Source of the DNA: Cyanobacteriota bacterium
GTDB taxonomy: Bacteria > Cyanobacteriota > Cyanobacteriia > Leptolyngbyales > Leptolyngbyaceae
DNA length: 15,246 nt
Assembly (NCBI GenBank): GCA_027482985.1
Contig: JAIXVO010000634.1
Location: 1 to 15,246, forward strand
Direction: 5' to 3'
Positions 7,691-14,038 of this stretch are shown here, in pieces. A program made the translations under genes and the position numbers. Each line of letters begins with the position of its first letter. Positions within the stretch are counted from its first letter, which is position 1. Under the pieces are notes generated by a model. The model was not told the DNA's origin, did not search any database, and saw only the letters and a list, made by a program, of their open reading frames with translations.

Positions 7691-7729
7691 CGCGGCATTT
7701 CATCAAACCTGGAAGCGGTCATTGCCGCG
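7691..7729 (+). terminator. GC-rich stem-loop just after the DJ-1-like gene (possible terminator)
   Basis: CGCGGCA (7691-7697) and TGCCGCG (7723-7729) are exact inverse complements with a 25-base loop, beginning seven bases after the stop codon. No T-run follows. Position and GC content suit a transcript end or a 3'-stabilising hairpin. Confidence 0.4.
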
Positions 7730-7749
7730 CGATCGCACAATCCTGACGC

Positions 7750-7783
7750 ATCAGTTTGTTTGTGCTCAGGCAACCAAACTGAT
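7750..7783 (+). terminator. Second stem-loop downstream of the DJ-1-like gene
   Basis: ATCAGTTTG (7750-7758) pairs exactly with CAAACTGAT (7775-7783). After one mismatch, TTG (7760-7762) pairs with CAA (7771-7773), leaving an 8-base loop. This is the strongest simple hairpin in the gap. It lacks a following T-run, so it may be a factor-dependent terminator, an RNA-stability element or a protein-binding palindrome. Confidence 0.4.
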
Positions 7784-8360
7784 CAGTGTAATCATGTTGG
7801 CTCATCAGACAGATAGCAACCAACAGATAGACTAAAGCCGACGGATTGGATGGCTCAGGCAATGTATCGTTTCATTAAGTTTTCCGAGCAACATCCTCAC
7901 ATTTAGAGAAAAGCTATTGTCATTCAATAGGGTTAATGTTAGTTTTTTTGGAGGCTGGCTTTCCTAAGAGACTAGTGATTGCAAGGGTGGCAGGGTAGCG
8001 TTCGGTTGAAGGTGTCTGCAAGTCCGTTTGCTGTTCTTGCTTGGAAGTTTTTGATTCTTCGTGTTAGCGAGATTCGAAGCGACCTTAATTATCCATCAAT
8101 CGATTCGGATTGCCCCTTAGAAATTAGTGTATTTGCCATCACATGAGTGTTTTCAGATTCTGTCACTGAGGAATTTCGGGGGTCTTCACTGATCGGTTCT
8201 AAATATCAAAATCCTGCGCGTCAAAGCCAGTCTTAGAAAAATCAAGCTTGTCTTTTTTAGCCAGTTTTTTAATTTGGCAAAATTAGTCGAGAAACTCTTC
8301 CCGGAAGACGAAGCATACTAGAAGAACAAGATTACTGCTGAATCAAAACGAACAAATCAT

Positions 8361-8427
8361 TTCAGTTTTTTAGTGAACATGACTTCAGACTCAGGCTTAA
8401 ATTGAGGCTTGATCAGATTTTTAGTGA
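8361..8427. repeat. Near-exact 16-base direct repeat upstream of the ThDP-enzyme operon
   Basis: TTCAGTTTTTTAGTGA (8361-8376) and ATCAGATTTTTAGTGA (8412-8427) agree at 14 of 16 positions. They start 51 bases apart, close to five helical turns. AGGCTT is also repeated between them (8393-8398 and 8405-8410). The right copy lies in the spacer of the candidate promoter. The arrangement suits paired binding sites for a regulator. Confidence 0.45.
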
Positions 8428-8438
8428 CTGAGTATGAG
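8409..8438 (+). promoter_or_regulatory. Possible promoter of the ThDP-enzyme operon
   Basis: A TTGATC box (8409-8414) is followed after 18 bases by TATGAG (8433-8438), a modest match to the SigA-type -35/-10 pattern. Transcription would start near 8445, giving a leader of about 50 bases before the start codon at 8495. The -10 match is weak, so this is tentative. Confidence 0.25.
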
Positions 8439-8494
8439 TGAATTTCACGCTCAATTGTCTAGTTGGTTTGCACTTATCAAGGAAGGAGTTAGCG

Positions 8495-10201
8495 ATGGCT
8501 GGTAAAACGTACCGTTTTGCAATTATTGAACAATTGCTGGCGGACGGGATTCGCTATATGTTTGGCAACCCTGGCACAGTTGAACAAGGATTTTTAGATG
8601 CCCTCTGGGATTATCCCGAACTCAAGTACATTTTGACTTTGCAAGAAACGATCGCGGTCATGGCTGCAGATGGCTATGCCCGTGCCACGGGAAACGTCGC
8701 GATCGTACAACTCCACAGCACACCTGGTGTGGGGAATGGCATCGGTGCCCTCTATCAAGCCAAACGGGGTCACTCGCCCTTGGTGGTGATTGGGGGCGAT
8801 TCTGGAGTCAAGTACCAGGGTATGGATGCGCAAATGGCAGGGGATCTAGTCGCCATGGCTGAACCCGTGACCAAATGGTCCACGATGGTAGTTGATCCAA
8901 ATTCCGTCTTACGAGTGCTGCGACGAGCGATCAAGATTGCCACCACGCCGCCCTGTGGACCAGTTTATGTCTGTTTCCCGCAAGATATTTTGGATTACCC
9001 CGTGGCGGAACCGATTCGCCCCACCTCCCGGCCTTCAACCCGCGTGGTGCCTGATGATGACACCCTTAAAAGTGCAGCGCAACAGTTAGCAGTCGCTCAA
9101 ACACCCATGATTTTTATCGGGGATGGAATCGCCTTTTCGGGCGCGCAGGCCGAGTTAACCTGCGTTGCAGAATTGCTGGGTGCAGAGGTGTGGGAAGCCG
9201 ATAATGGCGAACTGAATATGAGTCAGTCCCATCCTCTGTATCAAGGAGCCACTGGACATATGTTTGGCTTTCAAAGCCAACCGATCCTGGCGAAAGGAGA
9301 TGTGAATTTAGTGGTTGGCACCTACATTGTGCCGGAAGTCTTTCCCGATTTGGGCGATGTGTTTGCACCAAACGCCAAGGTCATTCACATTGATCTCAAT
9401 GCCTATGAAATTGCGAAGAATCATCCCGTTGATATAGGCATGGTGAGTGATCCCAAACTGACCTTAGCCAAATTGGCGGCGGTTTTGGAGACGATCTTAA
9501 CACCCGACCAAAAGGCAGCAGCAGCACAACGCCTAGCGACGATCGCCAGTGCCAAACAAACCAAGCTAGAGGCCGCGCTAGCGCACGATCGCACGATTCG
9601 CGATGAAGTGCCATTACATCTGTCACGATTTATGGAAGAGTTAGTGGCATTACTCCCAGAAGATGCCATTATTTTTGATGAGGCACTCACGAACTCTCCT
9701 GCCATTCCCCGCTATCGTCCGACCACCGAACCCAAACACTATTTCCTCACGCGCGGAGGCTCTCTAGGCGTTGGGATTCCGGGCGCGATCGGGGCGAAAT
9801 TAGCCCATCCCGACAAAACCGTGATTGGGTTTACGGGAGATGGAGGGGGGATGTATACCATCCAGGCGTTGTGGACAGCCGCGCGCCACAATGTCGATGC
9901 CAAGTTTGTCGTTTGCAACAATCGCTCTTATCGCATCTTGCAATATAACATTCAGCAGTACTGGAAAGAAATCGAAGTCCCCGAACGGAATTTCCCCTTA
10001 AGCTTTGACTTATCAAAGCCAGAAATTCGGTTTGATGAATTGGCGCGATCGCTCGGTGTCGCTGCCGTTCGAGTCGAAAAGCCCGAAGAAATTGTCCCTG
10101 CGATTCAACAAGCACTTGCCCATGAGGGTCCCTTCCTCATCGACTTGATGCTAGAAGGGAATGTCCAGCCTGAAATGATTGGCGTGCGGTGTGGGCAATA
10201 G
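8495..10201 (+). CDS. ThDP-dependent enzyme, benzoylformate decarboxylase-like
   Basis: The protein has 568 residues, slightly longer than benzoylformate decarboxylase (MdlC). The PYR domain has NPGTVEQGF (25-33), cofactor-activating E51 in LTLQETIAVMAADGYA, and LHSTPGVGNGIGAL with H74. In the Pseudomonas putida enzyme the equivalent segments carry S26 (NPGSNE) and H70 (LHSAAGTGN); here Ser26 becomes T28 and His is kept. The PP domain has the ThDP/metal motif GDG (448-450) with NN at 475-476. A non-oxidative 2-keto-acid decarboxylase or carboligase is expected; the substrate is unknown. The ATG at 8495 is chosen because AAGGAAGGAG (8479-8488) precedes it at seven bases. A GTG at 8438 would place that site inside the coding region. 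It is the first gene of a six-gene run and ends 47 bases before the next start. Confidence 0.88.
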   Translation: MAGKTYRFAIIEQLLADGIRYMFGNPGTVEQGFLDALWDYPELKYILTLQETIAVMAADGYARATGNVAIVQLHSTPGVGNGIGALYQAKRGHSPLVVIGGDSGVKYQGMDAQMAGDLVAMAEPVTKWSTMVVDPNSVLRVLRRAIKIATTPPCGPVYVCFPQDILDYPVAEPIRPTSRPSTRVVPDDDTLKSAAQQLAVAQTPMIFIGDGIAFSGAQAELTCVAELLGAEVWEADNGELNMSQSHPLYQGATGHMFGFQSQPILAKGDVNLVVGTYIVPEVFPDLGDVFAPNAKVIHIDLNAYEIAKNHPVDIGMVSDPKLTLAKLAAVLETILTPDQKAAAAQRLATIASAKQTKLEAALAHDRTIRDEVPLHLSRFMEELVALLPEDAIIFDEALTNSPAIPRYRPTTEPKHYFLTRGGSLGVGIPGAIGAKLAHPDKTVIGFTGDGGGMYTIQALWTAARHNVDAKFVVCNNRSYRILQYNIQQYWKEIEVPERNFPLSFDLSKPEIRFDELARSLGVAAVRVEKPEEIVPAIQQALAHEGPFLIDLMLEGNVQPEMIGVRCGQ

Positions 10202-10237
10202 TCAGAAATAGTTTCAATTGGCAATCTAAGTTGAGTC

Positions 10238-10244
10238 GAGGAAG
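10238..10244 (+). promoter_or_regulatory. Ribosome binding site that favours a TTG start
   Basis: GAGGAAG lies four bases before the in-frame TTG at 10249. The in-frame ATG at 10276 has no purine-rich site at the right distance. The site therefore supports TTG initiation of the small SnoaL-like gene. Confidence 0.45.
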
Positions 10245-10248
10245 ATCA

Positions 10249-10710
10249 TTGAGTACAACCACTATTAGTAGTTCCATGAGTACCGAACAAATTAATGCTT
10301 TTGTGGCTGCCTGGTATCGGGCGCTGGATTTCCACGTTCCCATTGAAGAAGTCTATCCCTACTTAGCGGATGTAGGCTTAAACGTCCAATTTCCAGATGG
10401 CAACATTACTGATTTAGCCAGTTTCAAAGTTTGGTATGACCGAGTCATCAACTTATTTTTTGATGAGAATCATAACGTCGTTTCGGTCGAGTCAAATGTG
10501 ACAGGTGATACGGCCATTTTAGATATTGTGGTGGCGTGGCAGGCGAGCTGGTGGGAGCCACCCGCCGCTAAAAGTAAGCGCACTTCAATGAACGCCACTC
10601 AACAATGGACCGTCCGCAAATCGAGCAAAAATTCCTACGGACTGGAAATTGTCACCTACAATGCGACGGTCAAGCCGTTTGAGTATGCCCCTGGGTTCGC
10701 TCAACTCTAA
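10249..10710 (+). CDS. Small NTF2/SnoaL-like protein of unknown function
   Basis: The protein has 153 residues from the TTG at 10249, or 144 from the ATG at 10276. The body reads like a single SnoaL-like/NTF2 cone fold. A helical start (TEQINAFVAAWYRALD) is followed by a loop (FPDGNITDLASFKVWYDRVINLFF), then strands with HNVVSVESNVTGDTAILDIVVAWQA and a last strand around GLEIVTYNATVKPF. The extra N-terminus (MSTTTISSS) is Ser/Thr-rich and probably disordered. I cannot name catalytic residues. It differs clearly from the two ester-cyclase-like genes downstream: no GTHTG and no GK..E...D segment. It lies 47 bases after the ThDP enzyme and 33 before the porin, so it is probably co-transcribed and may act on the same pathway. 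Confidence 0.7.
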   Translation: MSTTTISSSMSTEQINAFVAAWYRALDFHVPIEEVYPYLADVGLNVQFPDGNITDLASFKVWYDRVINLFFDENHNVVSVESNVTGDTAILDIVVAWQASWWEPPAAKSKRTSMNATQQWTVRKSSKNSYGLEIVTYNATVKPFEYAPGFAQL

Positions 10711-10743
10711 CGGGTACAGACTGATGTTTAGTGGTGTGTTGCA

Positions 10744-12480
10744 ATGATCAAGTTGTCTTACTCCTGGAATCCAATGCAACGACTGTGGTTGCCCCTAGCT
10801 CAAGCGTTAACGATTGGCTGTCTGGTGGGCAGTGGGTTATCGTCGGCAGGTTCCGCGATCGCAGCGACTCCGACTCTAGATCTCAACCCACTGGCGGATC
10901 TGGATAGTCCTGCCCGCACTGCCGTTAATGACCTGAGTGCCGAGGCGGGATTGGATCAAGTCACGTCGGTGTCCCAACTAACGGACGTAAAGCCCACCGA
11001 TTGGGCATTCCAGGCACTTCAGTCGTTAGTCGAGCGGTATGGTTGTATCGTCGGTTATCCTGACAAAACCTATCGCGGCAATCGCGCCCTCAGTCGGTAT
11101 GAATTTGCGGCAGGCTTGAATGCCTGTTTAGACAAGATTCAAGAACTGATTGCCGCCGCTACCGCCGATTTTGTCAAGAAAGAAGACTTAGAAGTGGTGA
11201 AGCGACTGCAAGAGGAGTTTGCCGCTGAACTGGCCAGTTTAAGAGGTCGGATCGAGGCATTAGAGGTGCGCACTGCCACCCTGGAGAAACAGCAATTCTC
11301 GACCACGACGAAGTTCTTTGGGGTGATGAGTTATAACCTCATTGATGCCGTGTCCGGGGATGGGCAAACAGAAACGGTGGGACAATATGCCACCTATCTG
11401 GGCTTGTCTACCAGTTTCACGGGTCGAGATTTGTTGCTGTACTCCATGTATGCCAGCAATACCAACATTCCTGAATATACCGTTTTCAATAATGGGCGCG
11501 ATGTGGGCAGTACGCGAGAAGGGTTAACGACCTGGGCCTATGGCGGTTCCACGGGCAGCGGGTTATTTTCCCTCAGTCTGGAATATCTGTTTCCCGTGTT
11601 TACGCGCGAACGCGATCGCATGTATGTGACCCTAGCCGCAAACAATGGCTTCAACACCTCCCGCTTCTTACTCCCTTTCTCCGGTTTAACCTGGGAAGGC
11701 GCAAACCTCGGTGCAGGGCCAATTTCTGCCTTTGGACAACGGAGCCCAATGTATCGCTTGGGGGGTGGATCGGGGGCGATCGTCAATTATGACAACGGAC
11801 CCTGGCGCTTGACGGGGGGGTATCTCGCCGCTAAAGCCAACAATCCCAGTGAAGGGGCAGGCTTATTTGATGGTAATTATCTGGCGTTGGCGCAACTCAA
11901 CTTCACCCCCAGCAGTCGGTTTGGGTTAGCCCTGGCCTATCGTAATAACTACTTCAGTGCGGGTGAGTTTGCCTTTAATAACCAGTACTCTTTCGGGCCG
12001 AATAGTCCCGGATTTGTGGGCACCGGGTTAGCCAACCGCTTTGACAATGCCGGCGTGTTCTTTAATCGAGATGTACCCGTAGTCAGTAATAGCTATGGTG
12101 TCCAGGGCTATTACGCGATCAGTCCCCGGTTTGTGGTGGGAGGATATGCCACCAAAATTGATGCCCGCCTGCTGGGTCGGGGCGATGCCGATATCTGGAC
12201 GTATGCCCTGAATCTAGCGCTTCCCGATTTGGGTAAGAAAGGTAATTTGGGTGGGGTGATTGTGGGTGTGGAGCCGATGTTAACCGGGTTGAAGATTGGC
12301 GATCGCTTTGTGGGAGGGTTCAAACGTGATACGTCCCTCCACATCGAAGCCTTTTATCAGCATAATATTTCGGATCGGATTGCCATCACACCGGGAGTGA
12401 TGTGGATTACGGCCCCGAACCAGGACAACAGTAACAAAGACTTAGTGGTGTTGGTGTTAAGAACAACGTTTAACTTTTAG
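10744..12480 (+). CDS. Cyanobacterial outer-membrane porin with SLH domain (OprB / Som type)
   Basis: The protein has 578 residues. A signal peptide with hydrophobic LPLAQALTIGCLVGSGL ends at AIA, giving cleavage after about residue 40. One SLH domain (about 75-133: LTDVKPTDWAFQALQSLVER ... GYPDKTYRGNRALSRYEFAAGLNACLDKI) should bind the cell wall, followed by a short coiled coil (about 145-185). An OprB-like beta-barrel runs from about 188 to a C-terminal Phe (LVLRTTFNF), the usual outer-membrane insertion signal. These porins let small polar solutes across the outer membrane. The ATG at 10744 has no strong ribosome binding site. An ATG at 10774 (MQRLWLP) would give a more compact signal peptide and is a fair alternative. 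Placement inside an enzyme operon suggests uptake or release of the pathway compound. Confidence 0.9.
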   Translation: MIKLSYSWNPMQRLWLPLAQALTIGCLVGSGLSSAGSAIAATPTLDLNPLADLDSPARTAVNDLSAEAGLDQVTSVSQLTDVKPTDWAFQALQSLVERYGCIVGYPDKTYRGNRALSRYEFAAGLNACLDKIQELIAAATADFVKKEDLEVVKRLQEEFAAELASLRGRIEALEVRTATLEKQQFSTTTKFFGVMSYNLIDAVSGDGQTETVGQYATYLGLSTSFTGRDLLLYSMYASNTNIPEYTVFNNGRDVGSTREGLTTWAYGGSTGSGLFSLSLEYLFPVFTRERDRMYVTLAANNGFNTSRFLLPFSGLTWEGANLGAGPISAFGQRSPMYRLGGGSGAIVNYDNGPWRLTGGYLAAKANNPSEGAGLFDGNYLALAQLNFTPSSRFGLALAYRNNYFSAGEFAFNNQYSFGPNSPGFVGTGLANRFDNAGVFFNRDVPVVSNSYGVQGYYAISPRFVVGGYATKIDARLLGRGDADIWTYALNLALPDLGKKGNLGGVIVGVEPMLTGLKIGDRFVGGFKRDTSLHIEAFYQHNISDRIAITPGVMWITAPNQDNSNKDLVVLVLRTTFNF

Positions 12481-12486
12481 TGACAT

Positions 12487-12500
12487 CCGCTCACAAGCGG
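12487..12500 (+). repeat. Small hairpin directly before a ribosome binding site
   Basis: CCGCT (12487-12491) and AGCGG (12496-12500) form a 5-bp stem with loop CACA. The stem starts six bases after the porin stop and ends two bases before AGGA (12503-12506) of the next gene. It may mark an RNA processing or stabilising point between the cistrons. Confidence 0.35.
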
Positions 12501-12514
12501 TCAGGAAAACTCCA

Positions 12515-13027
12515 ATGTCTACCCAGACCAACAAAGCATTAGCCTCCCGTTATTACCAGGAATTACTGAATGGTGGTGATTTGTCGTTCATTGACCACTA
12601 CATGGCAGCGGACTTCATTTTTACCAACCCTACCCACCCCCACCCCTACTGTGGGCAGGAGTTCAAACAACTGGTCGGAATGCTCCATGCTGCCTTTCCT
12701 GACATTCATTTTGTGGTGGAGCGGCTCGTTGCCGAAGACGACGTGGTGGTGGGGCGCTGGACGGCGACAGGCACCCATACGGGCACAGCGCTGAATACCC
12801 TGCAGGGTGATATTCCGGCGCTAGGCTATCCCTTTTCGATTTGTGGGATGTCCTGGTTGCGGATTGAGGCTGGCAAATTTGTCGAATCGCGAGTCCTGGA
12901 AGACACGCTGGGACTACTGCAACAACTGGGCTTCCCTGGTTGCCTGGAGGCTCCAGTGGACTCACCCACTCCGGGCGATCGCTCCTCCCCTCCCACAACG
13001 TCAGTCTCACCCTTTGCGTGGTCATAA
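12515..13027 (+). CDS. SnoaL-type ester-cyclase-like protein (single domain)
   Basis: The 170-residue protein consists of one SnoaL-like domain (about 4-139) plus a low-complexity tail rich in Ser, Thr and Pro (about 148-170). Motifs shared with the next gene include FPDIHF (61-66), RWTATGTHTG (81-90, H88), GDIPALGYPF, GMSW and a final GKFVES....LEDTLGLLQQLG with D130. In polyketide cyclases of the SnoaL/AknH type a late Asp is the proposed general acid/base, and D130 sits in the corresponding segment. The fold also includes hydrolases and proteins without known activity, so cyclase is a family label, not a proven function. An AGGA site lies nine bases before the ATG at 12515. Its similarity to the first half of the next gene indicates tandem duplication. 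Confidence 0.82.
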   Translation: MSTQTNKALASRYYQELLNGGDLSFIDHYMAADFIFTNPTHPHPYCGQEFKQLVGMLHAAFPDIHFVVERLVAEDDVVVGRWTATGTHTGTALNTLQGDIPALGYPFSICGMSWLRIEAGKFVESRVLEDTLGLLQQLGFPGCLEAPVDSPTPGDRSSPPTTSVSPFAWS

Positions 13028-13095
13028 ACCTACCCTGATAGATTGTTTCGATTCCATCCCGCACCCATATTTTCATCTACAAAGGACTCATTTCC

Positions 13096-13977
13096 ATGTC
13101 TACGCTTGAAGCTAATAAAGCCGTTGCCCGTCGCTACTTCTACGAAGTCTTCAATAAAGCAGATATGGAGACGTTGGAAGCGATTTGTTCGCCCGATTTC
13201 GTCTTTTATCTGCCGACTCACACCGAACCCTTTAAGGGCGTGGATGGCTACAAAGGATTGGTGCAAATGCTAGTGGGCTGTTTTCCCGATATTCACTTTG
13301 CGGTGGAAGACATGATTTCGGAAGGGGATATGGTGCTCACCCGCTGGACGGCTCGCGGCACTCACACGGGAATTCCGTTCCCGACGGTGTTGGGAGACGT
13401 GCCTGCTGTGGGTAACCCCTTTGAAATTGAAGGCATGACCTGGCACAAGATCGTGGATGGCAAGATCGCCGAAGTGTTTGCCAATGAAGATGGGCTGGGG
13501 CTGGTCACCCAACTCGGTCGCGCCCTCTTCCCCGGCACCGCTCCCATGATTCCCAAGCCGACTCCCGTCGAAACCTGTAAAGCGGTGGCAAAACGCTATT
13601 ACGACGAGTTGCTGAACCAGAAAAAGGCCACCCACGTGGAGGACATTTTGACCCCTGATTTCGTCCTGCACCTGCCCACCTTGAAAGATCCGGTCCGCGG
13701 CATTGCGGCGATGAAACACTACCTGGCAGATTTACACAAAGCCTTCCCCGATCTGCATTACACCGTCGATCGCGAAATCGTGGACGACAAAGAAGTGGCG
13801 GTGCGTTACTCCATGACGGGCACCCACAAGGGCGAATTCATGGGCATTGCCGCCACGGGGAAGGCCGTGAAAGATGCGGGCAATGACATTTTCCATTTCG
13901 ATGACGGCAAGATTAGCGCCATCTGGGGCAGTAACGATGCGATGGGCGTTTTGCACCAACTGGGCGCGATCGCCTGA
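13096..13977 (+). CDS. Two-domain SnoaL-type ester-cyclase-like fusion protein
   Basis: The 293-residue protein has two consecutive SnoaL-like domains (about 4-145 and 157-291) joined by a Pro-rich linker (PGTAPMIPKPTP). Domain 1 closely resembles the preceding gene: FPDIHFAVE, RWTARGTHTG, GDVPAVGNPF, GMTW and GKIAEVFANEDGLGL with D132. Domain 2 is more diverged but keeps AFPDLHYTV, TGTHKG (239-244) and GKISAIWGSNDAMGVLHQLG with D281. Most single members of this fold are near 130-150 residues and pair up as dimers, so the fusion may be a covalent dimer or may hold two different active sites. AAAGGAC precedes the ATG at 13096 by about nine bases. It sits 68 bases after its paralogue and 61 before the hydrolase. 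Confidence 0.87.
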   Translation: MSTLEANKAVARRYFYEVFNKADMETLEAICSPDFVFYLPTHTEPFKGVDGYKGLVQMLVGCFPDIHFAVEDMISEGDMVLTRWTARGTHTGIPFPTVLGDVPAVGNPFEIEGMTWHKIVDGKIAEVFANEDGLGLVTQLGRALFPGTAPMIPKPTPVETCKAVAKRYYDELLNQKKATHVEDILTPDFVLHLPTLKDPVRGIAAMKHYLADLHKAFPDLHYTVDREIVDDKEVAVRYSMTGTHKGEFMGIAATGKAVKDAGNDIFHFDDGKISAIWGSNDAMGVLHQLGAIA

Positions 13978-14025
13978 GGCGGCTGACCTGATTGATCACA
14001 AGTACACACCTTACCGAAAGTCCAT

Positions 14026-14030
14026 AGGAG
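14026..14030 (+). promoter_or_regulatory. Ribosome binding site of the alpha/beta hydrolase gene
   Basis: AGGAG lies eight bases before the ATG at 14039 and 17 before a second in-frame ATG at 14048. It therefore selects the first ATG. Confidence 0.6.
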
Positions 14031-14038
14031 ATTAACGT

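Larger units (their letters stand above)
7685..8494. other. 810-base intergenic region before the ThDP-enzyme operon
   Basis: No protein gene with a plausible start and ribosome binding site was found. The left part holds two hairpins (7691-7729 and 7750-7783) just after the DJ-1-like gene, with a HIP1 octamer at 7729-7736. The middle (about 7790-8350) is A+T-rich with several T-runs and no recognisable element. The right end holds a near-exact 16-base direct repeat, a possible promoter and a strong ribosome binding site for the next gene. Confidence 0.6.

Noticed and set aside
12663..13076. 137-codon minus-strand frame
   Set aside because: It is antisense to the SnoaL-type gene, has basic low-complexity sequence and no credible start.
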